Positions 12,146 through 24,543 of a DNA stretch of 64,000 nucleotides are shown here, piece after piece. How positions within the stretch are numbered: position 1 is the stretch's first letter; each line of letters begins with the position of its first letter. The notes under the pieces are model-generated. The model ran no database searches, was not told where the DNA came from, and was given only the letters and a program-made list of their open reading frames with translations. A program made the translations under genes and the position numbers. This DNA comes from an uncultured bacterium (GTDB lineage Bacteria; Patescibacteriota; Gracilibacteria; Absconditabacterales; Absconditicoccaceae): NCBI GenBank assembly GCA_947170225.1, contig CAMVSQ010000002.1, forward strand, positions 27,044-91,043, read 5' to 3'.

Positions 12146-13081
12146 TTATGCAACTTGGTTCTGGATATACTTCTTATAAAAGAAATAGAGTTTTTTGAAA
12201 AATTTATTATTTTTATAGTCTACATGTAAAAATCTTAAAATCATTCAAAGTCTTAATGTCTTTGACCATCAAGAAATCACTCTTTTTTTCAAGAATTTCC
12301 ATTTTTTATTATTTTGTAACCCATTTTTTTCTTCAATAATGTCCATTTCGACTTCAAAGTCAGTGATGAATTTTTTATTAGCTTTATAAGATTCGTTCAT
12401 TGTTCTTCATAAAACAAATATTTCATCAGGAATAATTATTTTTTTATCTTTAAGATGACTATAGATAATAATATCTTGAGGGAAAATGTTATCATAAATA
12501 AAATCTTTATCAAAATGAGATAATGACTCTTTCCAATATAAATTTTTTACTACAATAATTGAATAAAATTGAAAATAAACTACCAAATCTTGGTAAGTAT
12601 TTCTTTTTTCATACATATAATCAATTATCGGTTCTATACCTACATATTCTTTATAAATATTTTTTCATTCTTTGATTGTATCTTCTACGCTAGGTGAAAA
12701 ACTTCAGTTTGCTAAAAGAAGATCAAATTTTGTTTTTTCTATAATTTCTATCGTGTGTTTTAAAGAAAAAGATGTTAAACAATCATCATCGCATAATAAC
12801 CACAAATATTCTCCAGTCGCAAAATTTGTAGAATCAGCTAAATTATATTGTAGTCACATATTCTTTTCATGTTTATAATACTTAATATTATCATATTTAT
12901 CCAAAAAATCTTTTTGAATAATATTTTTTATTCCATCAGGACTATCATCATCACAAACTATAACTTCGATTTTGTTATCTATTTTTCAGTCAAATTGTTT
13001 TACGATACTATTTAAAGCATCTGAAATTGTTTTTCATCTATATGCAGGTATGCATATACTTATAAGTGGATTATTTTTCAT
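12146..13081 (-). CDS. Family 2 glycosyltransferase
   Basis: A 311-residue GT-A enzyme. It has the classic start PLISICIPAYRG, IEVIVCDDDSPDG and the metal-binding LLCDDDCL near residue 105. No membrane segments, so a cytoplasmic transferase acting at the membrane face. Followed on the same strand by a GT4 enzyme. Confidence 0.88.
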
Positions 13082-13102
13082 TAGTGATATTATAAAATAA
13101 AA

Positions 13103-14227
13103 TTATTTTCATAATACTTTCTCATAACAATCTAAAGTCTGATTTATATTATCTTCCCATAAAAATTCTCTTCTCGTAATATTCTGATATTTTCAATTAT
13201 AAAAATTTACCATTGCTTGAGCTATAGCATGAGGATTTCATGGCTCTGCAAAATTAATTTTTCCACTTACTACTTCCGTTAAGGCTGCTGCATTAGAACA
13301 TATTAATTGTTGCTCTATTGCACAAGTTTCAGCTGCAGCGAATCCAAATCATTCTACCAATGAAGGAACTACAGCTACATCAGCTGATAATATATAATTT
13401 CATAATTCTTTATATTTTACTCATCATAGCCAAATAATATAATCTTCTAATTTATTTTCTTTTATAAACTTTCTCACATCATCTGCTCTATTATTTACAC
13501 TTTCAGATACATTCAATATTGCTTTAAAATTCGGTATTTTTTTGATAATTTCAGGCATTGCTTTTACAAAATATATCAATCATTTTGATATTCCAGGTCT
13601 ACCAAAGAATATTCACACATAATTTTTTTCTAAATTATATTTTTCTCTAATTGCTTTAATTTCACTTTCTGGAAAATTCTTACGATTCCACCAATCGTAA
13701 TCTACTCAATTGTAGATTGTCATCAATTTATCATCCTTTATTCAGAAGTGAATTCTGAGACTATTTTTAGTGTAATTTGAAACACAAATTATTTTATCAT
13801 AATGAAACTTGAAAATAAAAGTTTCAAAAGCTTTAAAGAAAAATCATTTCCATCACATAAATCTATACCATAATTGTCCAAATATTTCATGGCAAGTTAG
13901 TATGACTTTTTTTTTAGAAAATTTTCAAATAATACTTGCTGGAATTGCTGAATTGTATGTTGTTCAATGGATAATATCTGCCCATTTTGCTAGTTTGATT
14001 CATTTTTTGATACAAGCAAACATAAAGCTGTATCTTGATCATCATTCTCTATATATTTCAATTCAGTTTTCTAGTTTTTCATGTTCAGGCAAATTTTTAT
14101 CATATCTGGATGTTAAAATTTTTACTTGGTGTCATTTTTTTACCATTCTGTTTGCAATATTCTCAAATAGAATCTCTACTCATCATATATGTGGCTTATA
14201 TAAATCTAATACAAACAGTACTCTCAT
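13103..14227 (-). CDS. Family 4 (group 1) glycosyltransferase
   Basis: A 374-residue GT-B enzyme. N-terminus RVLFVLDLYKPHIGGVE, central FFGRPGISKGL, and the donor-binding EX7E motif EGFGFAAAE near residue 295. Same strand and spacing as the GT2 gene and the cytidylyltransferase-like gene, so the three probably form an operon opposing the plus-strand sugar genes. Confidence 0.9.
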
Positions 14228-14305
14228 ATGTATAATGCTTAAAAGCTAAAATTTTTGTATTTTTTTCACGCTATAGAAATTTGATATACATTTTCAAGAT
14301 ATAAT

Positions 14306-14746
14306 TTAAACTTTTGCTCTATAATCACTACTATTGTGAGTTTTTACTCCTAGTCAATCTTTGATTTCTATTCATAATTCTTCACAGACTTTTAATTCTG
14401 GAATATTTACAGAAAATCTGTCTCCTCATTTTCAAAATATTATTTTTGTATCATTTCAATATTTTTTTCTAACTTTGTCAGCAATAATTTTTATACTTTC
14501 ACAAACTGATCAATCTGTATCTATTGAGATCATTGTCTCATCTACTACTTTTAGAGCTGACACCACTCTACTTCTAAAATGTTCGTCTTGAAAAACTTCT
14601 TGTTTTCATGTTTTTAATTTTGCTTGTGTGTCATTGTTTATTATAACTCGCAATTCATCTCACAATTTTTTGCAAAGCTCTAGACATTCAATATGTCATG
14701 GATGGATTGGATTGAAATATCATGATGTGATTACGATTGTTTTCAT
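14306..14746 (-). CDS. Cytidylyltransferase-like nucleotidyltransferase
   Basis: A 146-residue single-domain protein with the HxGH signature GYFNPIHPGHIE at residues 9-20. Resembles the RfaE-C/TagD/FAD-synthetase group, which joins CTP or ATP to a phosphorylated alcohol or sugar. It lacks the ISSTxIR motif in its usual form (HNSSDYRAKV instead). Its place beside glycosyltransferases suggests a surface-glycan precursor role. Confidence 0.72.
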
Positions 14747-14885
14747 TATTATATAGTGTGAATAAATAATTATTTTCTTTATAATAATATCCTGTTCCAA
14801 TTTCAATATTTTTTTATATTTTTTCTTGAAAAAAACAAATACTTTTGTATCAATAGCTGTGTGTTTTATTTTCATTTTTATATTT

Positions 14886-17800
14886 ATGAAAAAAGGATTA
14901 TTACAAAAAATTTTTTTGTGTATCATGATTGCTGTAGTACTATTTTTTGGTATGGAGATATTCAAAGAATTTATGGCAAATCATACTTATTACAACACTA
15001 TGTTTGCTAGTTGGACAAATTGGAAAGTCGTAATTTGAGCTTTTATTTCTGCTTTAATTCCTACTTTTTATTTATTGAAAAACAAAAAATTTTCTTTGTG
15101 AAAATTTACTATTTTTGTTTTTTTGTGAGCGTTGCTATTTGGATTTATAAATTTGATTATCAAAGATTCATTTATAGCCTCTGGAGCGATATTGTATATT
15201 ATAAATGAGTGACTTTTGTTTATGCTTTGAGTATATTTTTTGGTTGGAAGTTTGGCTTTTGGGACATGGTTGTCAAATTTAATATTTAAATTTAAAGAAA
15301 ATAGGATTCAAGAATTGTTTTTAAATTTTTGAATTTGATTGTGAGCATTACTGATTTTATGGCAGACTTTAATTTGATTTTGAGCATTTCATCCAATAGT
15401 TAGCTGGATAATATTTTTGGGACTTTGATTTTTTGTTTGGTATGAAAGGATGAAAATGAAAGAATATTCCAATATATTTTGAGAATCGATAAATTCACTA
15501 AATAGTAATTCATGAGACTGGTGGAAATATATTTTGTTGATTTTGGTGATATTTTCTTTTGTTTATTATTTTTATGGATTTCAATTATCGTTTATTCCAT
15601 ACTCTACTGCTTGGGATGCAAATCATGCCTATATGTATACACCAAAGGTTATTGCAGAAAATTATGGACTATTGCGATGAAATATGGGGACAGCTGAATC
15701 TATGCCATATTTGTGGTATTCATTTATTTCATTTTGGTTTAGTATAGGATCAATATTTTCTGGAAATTGGCTTTCTCCAGATACTATTGCTGTAGCTATG
15801 AACTTTTTGTCCTGACCATTGTGTTTAATTTTTGGATTGTTATTGATAAAAGAGGTTTTGGATTATTTTGTTTCAAAAAAAGATGAACAAAACGAAACTG
15901 TAAAATGAATATCTTTTGCTACAGGACGGGCAACATTGTTGCTATGGTTGTGTAGTGGTATGTGAGCATTTTTGGTATTTGTGGACAATAAAACCGACCT
16001 TTGAGTGATGGCGATTACTATATTGGCTATGCTTTCTGGATTTATATTTATCCGTTATATATCTGAACACAACACAGAATGAATCGATAAAGAATCTGTA
16101 AAATATTTGATTGTATCGTGAATATTTTTTGCATTGGCTTGTATGTCCAAACCTACCGCCTTTATTGATGTGGCTATATTTGGAGTATTGTTGTGTGCTT
16201 TGTGGTTAAATTCTTTTGTATGATTGTGAGTGGGCATTATGTGACTTGGATTTATGGGGATATTGAAACCACTATCTGCAGCACAATTTATGGCTGAATC
16301 TTTGTGAAAATGGCTGATTTTGCTTTGACTATTGATTGTTGTTTTTGGTGTGATTATGATGTTTTTGAAACAACGCAAAGAGTTATGAAAAACAAAATCT
16401 CTATTTTCATATATAATAATTTGGGCGATTGCTTTGGGTTGTTCGTTAATTGTATTTAAATGACCATGGTTAGCTTACAAACAAATTGTAATTACTCACG
16501 ATTTTTCAATTTGAAATTGGTGAAAAAATTTGCTTATGTCTGTGAATAATAAAGAAATAGATGAAAAGAAATTACTTGCAACCACAGAAGAATATTTGGA
16601 TTTAGAGCATCAAAATGAAATTGATAGAGAATATTTGGAATTGCTTTGAGATGATTCAAATTTAAGTTCTTCATCGCAAGGCTCCTCAGAATGACAAAGT
16701 GAAAATCAAGTCACACCTGAACAATGTTTGGCGATAAATTATTCTAATGAAGAATTAAAAGAATGAATGGAAGAAGCTCCTGTTTGAAATGAAGATTTTG
16801 GTAGATATGTGTGATATTGATGGAAAGAGTTTACAAATACAAAAAGATTGTCTTATAAGTTGTTGAGATTATTTTATCCAAAAGATGGGAAGTGCTATGG
16901 AGTAAACTCTGATGCAAAAATTTTGTGCCAAAATCAAGCAGCTATAACAAAATGAGATATAAATGTGATAAAAGATTTACAATTAAAAGAATGATCTCCT
17001 GCTTACGAAATTTTGGAATCTGGACTTGTAGCTTACAATGAAAATCCTGATACTTTGATGGATCTTGTTGCAAATTTAAAATCATATTATCAGGATCATA
17101 TTATCTATACTGAAAATGGAAAAATGTATATACCGTATAGATATGTGGTACCATTGAATATTGTGTTTAATCGGTCATTGCAAAATTTGAGTAGTTATTA
17201 TACAGATATTTGATTTATTTGGATGTTTGTATTTATATTTATCATTTTTTCATTTGTTTATTCAATAATAAAGTGAGATAAAAAACTATTTGCTGTGAAT
17301 ATGGCAACCGTAGTTTGACGAGCGATTTGGTGGGTAATTGGTTCTGCAATACTTTGGTATTGAGTGTGATTGCTTATGTGGACCGCATTGGTGATGGCTA
17401 TGTATATAAATGATTTGTTGAGTTGAGAAAAAAAGTGAATAAACATGTTTTCTGTAATCGCATTGAGTTTATTTGGATTGTTTGTGTTGATCCAATTCTT
17501 TTTCAATTTCATTAGGATTGCCAGCCAGTGATCATCTGGACCTTTTTTGTGGTTCAAGCAATCTGTATGAAGACAGCAAATCTTTGATGATTCTCTGTCT
17601 GTACAAACAAATACAAAAATTTGATACTCACAAAAAGATGTTTTTGATTTGCAATTTCCACAGTACAATAGATTTATTGAATATGTAAAAGATAGAAAAG
17701 ATGAAGATTGAGTGATGATTGCTGGAACATATCTTCAATATTTCCTACATAATCAAAAAAATCTAGAAATAGATGGAAGTTTGAGTCGTTTTTGGGAACA

Positions 17801-18488
17801 GTGATCAGATTGAGATCCTTGTAAAATGTATCAAAGATTGAGAAATAAAAATATAAAATATTTGGTAATAGATCCAAATGTGGCATCAATTGTGATGTGA
17901 GAAGGAAATAAATCTCTGTTTTATAGATTCTTTGCAAAAGTTAGCGATAGTTGAAAAATTTTGGAGAAATGAGCACTCATGATGTTGAGTGAACTGATTG
18001 ATCAATGATATGCAAAATTATTATATTCAAACAATTTATGAGCTAAATATTGATTTACATTGAGTGATGACGATCTTCAATCTGTATTTGGTCAAATGGA
18101 TAAAGAACAATTGATTTACTTGAGAGCACAACTTGCTGCAGCTAGGTATATGGAAAATAGAAACGAATTGATAAATTGAATATGGAACATTTTCAATATT
18201 AGAGTGGCAAATTGAGAGGCAATTGCTGATATTGCTGATGTCTATGGAAAAGATATTGATTTATGAAAAGTAATAAATACTGTAAATGTATATTTGAGCA
18301 ATCCTCAAAGTTTTTCTCAAATGATATCTACACTCTCACAAGATGAGAGATTTGCTTTATATCAATTTATGAGCTTGTATAGTTTTGCTCAAAATCCATC
18401 TTCTTCACAATATCAAAACATGATAAATAGCATATTATCGGAAAGTATTGCTGGATCTAGTCAGTTGATTATTGTTGAATTGTTGTAG
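14886..18488 (+). CDS. Large GT-C-like polytopic membrane protein
   Basis: A 1200-residue protein with about 12 hydrophobic segments in the first 560 residues. A periplasmic or cytoplasmic domain follows, then a second membrane block near residues 780-880 and a C-terminal soluble part. The segment STAWDANHAYMYTPKVIAE after an early membrane segment resembles the acidic loop of GT-C transferases that use lipid-linked sugars. An upstream in-frame TTG at 14826 could add 20 hydrophobic residues. A Ser/Gly-rich linker around residue 595 is encoded by a half copy of the window's palindromic repeat. Confidence 0.65.
16666..16695. repeat. Half palindromic repeat inside a coding gene
   Basis: GTTCTTCATCGCAAGGCTCC followed by TCAGAATGAC resembles one arm of the GTCATTCTGAG family. 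It is translated in frame as a Ser/Gln/Gly-rich linker of the GT-C-like protein; the TGA inside it is read as glycine. Confidence 0.55.
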
Positions 18489-18510
18489 TTTACAGTATTA
18501 CAACAATAGT

Positions 18511-18535
18511 AAAAACCGCATTTCTGCGGTTTTTC
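18511..18535. terminator. Bidirectional intrinsic terminator
   Basis: AAAAACCGCA/TTTC/TGCGGTTTTT: a GC-rich stem with A and T tracts, placed between two convergent genes. Confidence 0.9.
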
Positions 18536-18536
18536 T

Positions 18537-19817
18537 TTATAATTTAAATTCATTTTCTTCTCAGGTTTTCAGATTTTTAATTTTGTAGATTCAATCTTTC
18601 TTTTCATTCTCTCATAATATCACTATTGCATCAAATCATTGCTTATCTGCATATTGAATTGCTTTTCCAAATTTTTGAACTTCTAATCATGTTACAATAT
18701 TCTTTCATTGGCTTCTCAATCTCTTTGAAAGATTGAATATATCATTTTCTAATCACTCGTCGATAATTGGTGCATAAAGTTTTTCATTGTTCGTTTGTTG
18801 AATAATTGAATCAAGCATACCTCGTCATTCCAAGAATAATTTTGTAGTTTCATCTCCGGGAGCGAATCAAACTGCTGGAATATCATCTTTGATGAATATT
18901 TTTGATAATCAGTTGTATCTTCATCATCCAAATAATGCTCTTTTATTTTCTGAATTTGTATCAAACATCTCAAATACCATTCAATCATAGTAATCGAATC
19001 ATCTGATCAAACTTGATTTGAATTCTACGTATTCTCAGTATCATAAATTACTCAATACTTCCATGATTTTGATTGTATCCTCTACTCCCCTACTTCATTT
19101 CAAATTTGGGAATTCTTTTTGAAGTTCTTCGAGTGTTTTTACATTCATGTATGTTATAATTTTTGATATTTGATCTTTGTTTAATCAAATTTCTTCAAAA
19201 ATAGCTTCAATATCTGCTTGTGGAAGTTTTTCTCGTTTATCCATAAGTCTGGTCACTTCTCTTTTCACATCATTAGTAATTCAAAGTGAAGCAAGCACTC
19301 AATCAATGATGAAACGATTGTTTAAATGCAGTTTCCAAGATCATTTTGGAGCGTTAAATTCTATCATGATTGACATTGCAAGTGTCAGAATTTCTATATC
19401 TGCATAAATGCTATCAGCTCCGAACATATCTACATTTAGTTGCCAAAATTCTCTATTCCTTCATCTTTGAGGCCTCTCGTTGCGATAAAAGTTCGCGATG
19501 CTAAAATATCTGATGGGTTTTGCCAATTGTGCATAATTTTTGGCTACCATACGAGTAACTGTAGGTGTCATTTCAGGTCTCAAAGCTAAATCTGAAATCT
19601 CTCATTCTCTATTTGTGATTCTAGTCAATTCAGATCATCCTACATCTTCTCATGATTTTGCTTTCCATATTTCAGCTGATTCTACCAATGGTCAAAGATA
19701 TTCTTGATATCCAAATCTGATACATACTTTTCTCCATGTATCAAAAATATATTTACGAACTTGATATTCTTGTGGATATCGATCAAATGTTCATTTTGGT
19801 GGGTTGGTGGATAGCAT
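18537..19817 (-). CDS. hisS: Histidyl-tRNA synthetase
   Basis: Class II synthetase charging tRNA-His. 426 residues, normal length. Near the start are FDRYPQEYQVRKYIFDTW and LVESAEIWKAKSGEDV; motif 2 precursor RPEMTPTVTRM is near residue 75. The usual catalytic core and C-terminal anticodon-binding domain follow. Bacterial types usually read GTxD near the start; here it is GTFD. Confidence 0.92.
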
Positions 19818-19866
19818 AATTATTAAGAATTAAGAATTAAAAATTAAGAACTTTTTTATGATTTTG

Positions 19867-19967
19867 TCCCCCTTTTTAAAGGGGGATGGCGAAGCCAGGG
19901 GGATTTTTAAAAATCCTCACCCCTCAGCTAGCTGAGCAAGCTTCGGGGAGCTCCTTTAAAAAGGAGT
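19867..19967. repeat. Nested-palindrome intergenic repeat (CCCCCTTTTTAAA type), copy 1
   Basis: CCCCCTTTTTAAAGGGGG at one end and CTCCTTTAAAAAGGAG at the other, with inner palindromes such as CTCAGCTAGCTGAG. Much more GC-rich than its surroundings. Related copies lie near 20.5, 21.4 and 22.85 kb, each between small genes. Confidence 0.7.
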
Positions 19968-19994
19968 AAAATTTATTTTATTACTTCAATTCTT

Positions 19995-20453
19995 TTACTG
20001 GATAGAGTCTCTTAATAATGCTGAATTTGTTCTTCACACTGTTCATCAATAATATCAAACTATATATGAATATTTTGATTCATCTAATTTAATGTTAGCA
20101 CTGTCTCAAAAAGTTGAACGAAGTTTTGCTAATGTTTCCTTTTTTTGTTCTTCTGTCCATTCTTTTAATTTAAATACCATAATTTCTAGAAATCAGCCTT
20201 CAGCTGTGTGTGCATAATGTCTTAAAATATCACTGATTACTTCATTATCTTTGTATTTTTCAGTATCAAATGGACTAATTTTGAAATAATAAATATCATC
20301 AAATTTTGATATAAATTCTTTCAGTTTTTCATCATCATCTTTGATTGATTCAAATAGTTGAGGCGATGTATCGTCTCTAATTTTTCAAATTTCAAATTCT
20401 GGTAAATCTTCTATTTTTTGTTCTGTTTGTTCTCTAATTTCTGGATTGTTCAT
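19995..20453 (-). CDS. Hypothetical protein
   Basis: 152 residues, soluble, acidic N-terminal half (MNNPEIREQTEQ, then DDDEKLKEF) and a glycine-rich C-terminus (VGYYGGTVGRTNSALL) whose glycines are mostly TGA. No family recognised. Flanked on both sides by GC-rich palindromic repeats, as are its neighbours. Confidence 0.65.
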
Positions 20454-20482
20454 TATTATTCTTTAATTTTAAATATTGGTAT

Positions 20483-20579
20483 TGCCTCCCTTAGTAAGGG
20501 AGGTCTCCCAATGAAATTGGGAGGGTAGGTTTTTAAACCCCCTGTCGCTTCGCTCCTTCCCCCTTAATAAGGGGGACTT
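20483..20579. repeat. Nested-palindrome intergenic repeat, copy 2
   Basis: CCTCCCTTAGTAAGGGAGG, then CTCCCAATGAAATTGGGAG, and CCCCCTTAATAAGGGGG at the other end. Same architecture as the neighbouring copies but a different sequence. Confidence 0.65.
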
Positions 20580-20585
20580 ATTTCT

Positions 20586-21329
20586 TTATTTTAGTAATTT
20601 CTCTAGTGAATTTCAATTCAAAATTGTATTTGAAATGAATTTTCATTTGTAGAAGTTTGCTCGATTATTGAATACACAAGGTGCATTCTTAGCTTTTTCA
20701 AGTGAATCAATTTTGATAAAATTGATTTTGATTTTTTTATCTTTTGAATATTGAGTCAACTCTTGGATTTGGTGCTCTACAAATGGGCACTCATTACTAT
20801 AATAGATCGTGAAATCTTGGTTATCGATTTCCATTTTTTTTGCTCAATCATTGAATTTTGGAGTCTCTGCATTATCAAAAGATAGAGCCATCAATTCGTA
20901 ATCTGCGACAGAATCAACGACTTTAAATCCAAAATGTTCAAAAAATTTCTTATCTCAGATAAATGGCTTTTTCTTTTTAGTTACCAATGTACAGATTCCG
21001 CTCATTTTCTTTTCTTTCGCATCGTTTATTGCATATTCCAATAATTCTTTTCAGATTCATTTATCTTTGAAACTTCAAGCAACTCGTAGGCAGTAAATGT
21101 ACTCGTAATTCTTTCCGTTGATTGGAACTCGAGCTGTCTCTATTGGTTCATATTCGATGAACATTTTTCATCTTGCATTCAATTTTCTGAAAACATGTCA
21201 GTCTTTCAATCTGTCTTTGATTCGGGCCTTTTTGCAATCAACACCGGCTTGGTGCTTTGGATCTCAGATAGCACAACAAATATGCTCATTATCGATATTT
21301 TCTGCTATTAGGTTAATGTATTCGTGCAT
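20586..21329 (-). CDS. GNAT acetyltransferase with C-terminal YoaP-like domain
   Basis: 247 residues. The N-terminal 150 are a GNAT fold (YCLRVAGSFKDKGIGKELLEY is the acetyl-CoA loop) preceded by the YoaP signature INLIAENIDNEHICCAI. Residues 170-247 are the YoaP-like thioredoxin-type domain with IYYSNECPFVE. The same domain order occurs in Bacillus YoaP. Substrate unknown. Confidence 0.82.
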
Positions 21330-21356
21330 AGTGTTTTTAAAGTATAAATATTTTTT

Positions 21357-21453
21357 GCCTCTTTTTAAAGGGGCTCCCCGATTTCATCGGGGTGGGGATT
21401 TTAAAAATCTTTCGTCTCCGACAAGTCGGAGCCACCTCCTTTAAAAATGAGGA
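21357..21453. repeat. Nested-palindrome intergenic repeat, copy 3
   Basis: CTCTTTTTAAAGGGG start, inner CCCCGATTTCATCGGGG and CTCCGACAAGTCGGAG palindromes, CTCCTTTAAAAATGAGG end. Lies just upstream of the YoaP-like gene. Confidence 0.68.
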
Positions 21454-21484
21454 AAATCGTACATATCTTTTTTCATTATTTTAT

Positions 21485-22126
21485 TTATTTTAAAAGTTTT
21501 TTAATTTCATTTTTTACACTTTCTAAATCGCTTGAAGTCAGAATAGGGATTAAATTATTTATTTCTTCAATTGATTTATCTCGCCGTTTTAATTTTTCAA
21601 GCATTTCAATCAATTCATCATCAAATCTTTTTCTGATAATTTTGATAGGATTTCATGCTACAATCGAATATGGTTCTATATCTTTTGAAACAACACTATT
21701 CGCTCAAATGATTGCTCAATCTCAGATGTGAATTCAAGGGAGAATAGTTACATTTTGACCAATCCAAACATCATTTCATATTACAGTATCTCATTTTAAT
21801 GGCAAATCTTCAATTTTTGGTGGTGTTTGTTCCCATCATTCCAAAGTATAGAAAGGAAAAGTAGAAATAGCATTCATTTGATGGTTTGCTCAATTCATCA
21901 TAAATTCAACTCATTTTCAAATCTGACAAAACTTTCAAATAATTAGTTTGTCATTATTCCGATCGTAATGATTGGTGACATGACTTTCAAATTCAGAATC
22001 CGCGATATAAGTAAAATCTCAAACAATAATATTTTTATTTGTTATTGTTGGTTTTACATATATTTCTTTATTATATCATTCAATTGGATGGATTGTATTT
22101 GGATCCGGAAATTTTCAGTTTTTCAT
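21485..22126 (-). CDS. Vat/CatB-type xenobiotic acetyltransferase
   Basis: 213-residue hexapeptide acetyltransferase of the streptogramin/chloramphenicol acetyltransferase (XAT) group. The N-terminus runs PDPNTIHPIEGYN, then KLIIGKFCQIGKGVEFMMNG, ANHQMNAISTFPF (catalytic His), a GNDVWIGQNVTILPG helix and SIVAGNPIKIIRKRF. This is the Vat arrangement. Whether it modifies an antibiotic or a native metabolite cannot be told. Seven bases downstream of the DUF1643 gene, so one transcript. Confidence 0.85.
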
Positions 22127-22133
22127 GAGAATG

Positions 22134-22640
22134 TTATTTTAAATATTCATCAACATCAAATTCAGTTAATTTACAATATCAAGCTCTTGATGGATGCAAA
22201 GGATTTCAATTTTTTGTTAATCAAATTTTTAAGAATTTTGGGTTATATGGCTTTATAATTCTGATTATATTCTCAAATCGTTTTATAAAATATTCTTTTT
22301 CTGCAATTGTATTTCAGAATGCTAATAATATGTGGGGATCTTTGATAGAGTTAATTAGATTGTTTATTATTTCATGATTTTTGTTCATTAATTCTATATC
22401 TGAATTTGGGTTAATATCACGTGGAAATGTTGCTCTTTGTGGAATAATATTAATCATTGCGAATCAATCATATCAATTTTTCTCAGCAAATCACATCACC
22501 TTTCTCATTGTTGCATCTGGCTTCTTATCATCAGCTGTACTTGGATTTATTCACATAACGATTAATACATTTTTTCAATCTTTTTTTAATAGGAATCTAT
22601 TTTCTTGATCTCAAATCATTTGAATATTTTCTCGCTTCAT
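22134..22640 (-). CDS. DUF1643 family protein
   Basis: 168 residues. DUF1643 signatures: VLIVMGINPSTADDKKPDAT, GFAEKNGYDGFAMINI, IPQRATFPRDI, LLAFGNTIAEKE and LTKNGNPLHPSR. The family is related to nucleoside-modifying or uracil-glycosylase-like folds, often phage or accessory, with no settled function. ATG chosen because a TAA lies shortly upstream in frame. Confidence 0.8.
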
Positions 22641-22669
22641 CTTTCTATGAATGTGTTTATAATTTTTAA

Positions 22670-22780
22670 ATTAGATTCTTCGCTTTGCTCAGAATGACAA
22701 TAAAATCCCTCTGTCATTCGGGCTTCTCCCTTCCCTACAAACCCCGCTAAAGACGGGACTCGCTTCGCTTGTGCCCAGTC
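22670..22780. repeat. Palindromic repeat copy, long form (GTCATTCTGAG family)
   Basis: AGATTCTTCGC...CTCAGAATGAC arm, then CTGTCATTCGGGCT and a segment ACCCCGCTAAAGACGGGACTCGCTTCGCTTG. The latter closely matches the middle of the 60.8-kb copy, which shows that the long form is a shared unit. Confidence 0.6.
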
Positions 22781-22820
22781 ACGGTAAAAAGGAATACAAA
22801 TTCTTCATTTTATTGTTTTA

Positions 22821-22903
22821 AATCACCCCTGGCCACTCTTTGAAAAAGAGGGGAATTTTCACTGGAACTCCCCTTCCTTTTCAAGGAAGGGGTCGGGGGA
22901 TGA
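22821..22903. repeat. Nested-palindrome intergenic repeat, copy 4
   Basis: CACCCCTGGCC..., CTCTTTGAAAAAGAG, and CCCCTTCCTTTTCAAGGAAGGGG. Between the DUF1643 and lysS genes. Confidence 0.6.
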
Positions 22904-22911
22904 TTTCTTAA

Positions 22912-24513
22912 TTATTCTTCACTATCTGGTTTCATGATTGGGAACATAACTACATCCCTGAGGTTATCTTGTTCTGTCAAAATTGCCAAAATTCTCTCAA
23001 TTCACATTCAGAATCATGATTGTGGAGGCATTCCATATTCCATAGCTGTCACGAAATCTTTGTCTCATGCTGTAGCTTCTTCATCTCATCTTGCAGCAGC
23101 TTCTGCTTGTTTATCGAAATTAGATTGTTGGAATATTGGATCTACTAGCTCTGAATATGCTTTACAGATTTCTCGTCCATTTACCAAAAGTTGGAACTGC
23201 TCTACTACTCCAGCATCTTCATCTGAAACTCTTGCTAAAGGCTGCATAATTACTGGATAATTGTAGATGAAAGCAGGTCAAACGATTTTTGGTCTGAGGA
23301 CTTTCTTGTATAGATAATCAATCAATGTCGTAGTTCACATGTCGTCCATTCAGTCAAATTCAATTCATTTTGCTCTGATATCTGCACGAAGTTGATCTGC
23401 ATCGTCTTCTGTATATTTTGTGATATCTAGTCCACTTGCTTCATTTACTCATTGAACATAATCAATCCTTGGCCATGGAGTTGTGAAATCTACTTGTTTT
23501 ACTACTCCGTCTTTGTCTTTTACATTCAATTTTCTATCAATTCACATATTATCGAAGATATAATCCATCATTTTTTCTGTGAATTTCATATTGTCTTCAT
23601 AATTTCGGTATACTGCATAGTGCTCTACTTGAGTAAATTCTTGTAAATGAGATGGATCTGATCACTCATTTCTAAAATCTTGTCCAATTTCAAATACTTT
23701 TTCAAATCTTCAAACCGTTGCTTTTTTCAAAGCTGTCTCGAAAGCAATTCTCAAATAGAATTCAGTATCAAAATCATTATGATGTGTAATAAATGGTTTT
23801 GCAGCTGCTCATGAAGCTGCATTTCATAATATGGAAGTCTGAATTTCGGTAAATCACTCTTTATGATAAAATTCTCTCAAAACATGGTAGAATTTTGATT
23901 TGAACAAAAATCTTTTGTAACTTTCAGGATTCATAGTCATATCAAGATATCTTTTCCTATATAATTCTTCTTGGTCAGTCAATCCGTGGAATTTTTCTGG
24001 TAATGGGCGAATTGCTTTTGAAAGGAATTTGAATTCAGATACAAATATTGTAAGTTCTCATTTATGAGTTTTGAATACTTCTCATGTCACTCAGATAAAA
24101 TCTCAAACATCAACCATTTTTTCCATGAATTTATATGCTGATACTTCGTTTTCTCATTCTCACAAAGAATCCACTAGTTTTGGTTCATTTGCAGAGATTG
24201 AGATATCCATTTTACAATTATCTCTGTGGAACATTACTTGGATTTTTTCTGTGGAATCTATGATAGTTCAAAAAGATAGTTTACCAAAACTACGATACAA
24301 AATTAGTCTTCCAGCTGTAACAACTTGTTTCTCTGGATTTGGAATAATATCGTTGATATCTCTAAAATCTTTTTCTCAATATTGTTTTATTATATCTTGT
24401 ATCAAATCTTTTTTGTTGAAATGCTGAGCATAAGGTTTGACTCAAAGTTCTTTCATTTTTTGAATTTTTTGGATTCTGACATCTCTTTCAGATTGTGGTG
24501 TGTTTTCAGTCAT
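22912..24513 (-). CDS. lysS: Lysyl-tRNA synthetase (class II)
   Basis: 533 residues charging tRNA-Lys. OB-fold anticodon-binding domain at the N-terminus, then the class II core with [26 protein letters not shown] (motif 2) and the motif 3 region ending [20 protein letters not shown]. Ends [10 protein letters not shown]. Long internal insertion segments are normal for LysS. Confidence 0.94.
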
Positions 24514-24543
24514 AATATTGTTGTTTGTATATAAAAGATTTAA

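Noticed and set aside
12148..12339. Plus-strand open frame after the hexapeptide acyltransferase (MQLGSGYTSY...)
   Set aside because: It lies antisense to the C-terminus of the GT2 gene, which reads through cleanly to 12146; no family features.
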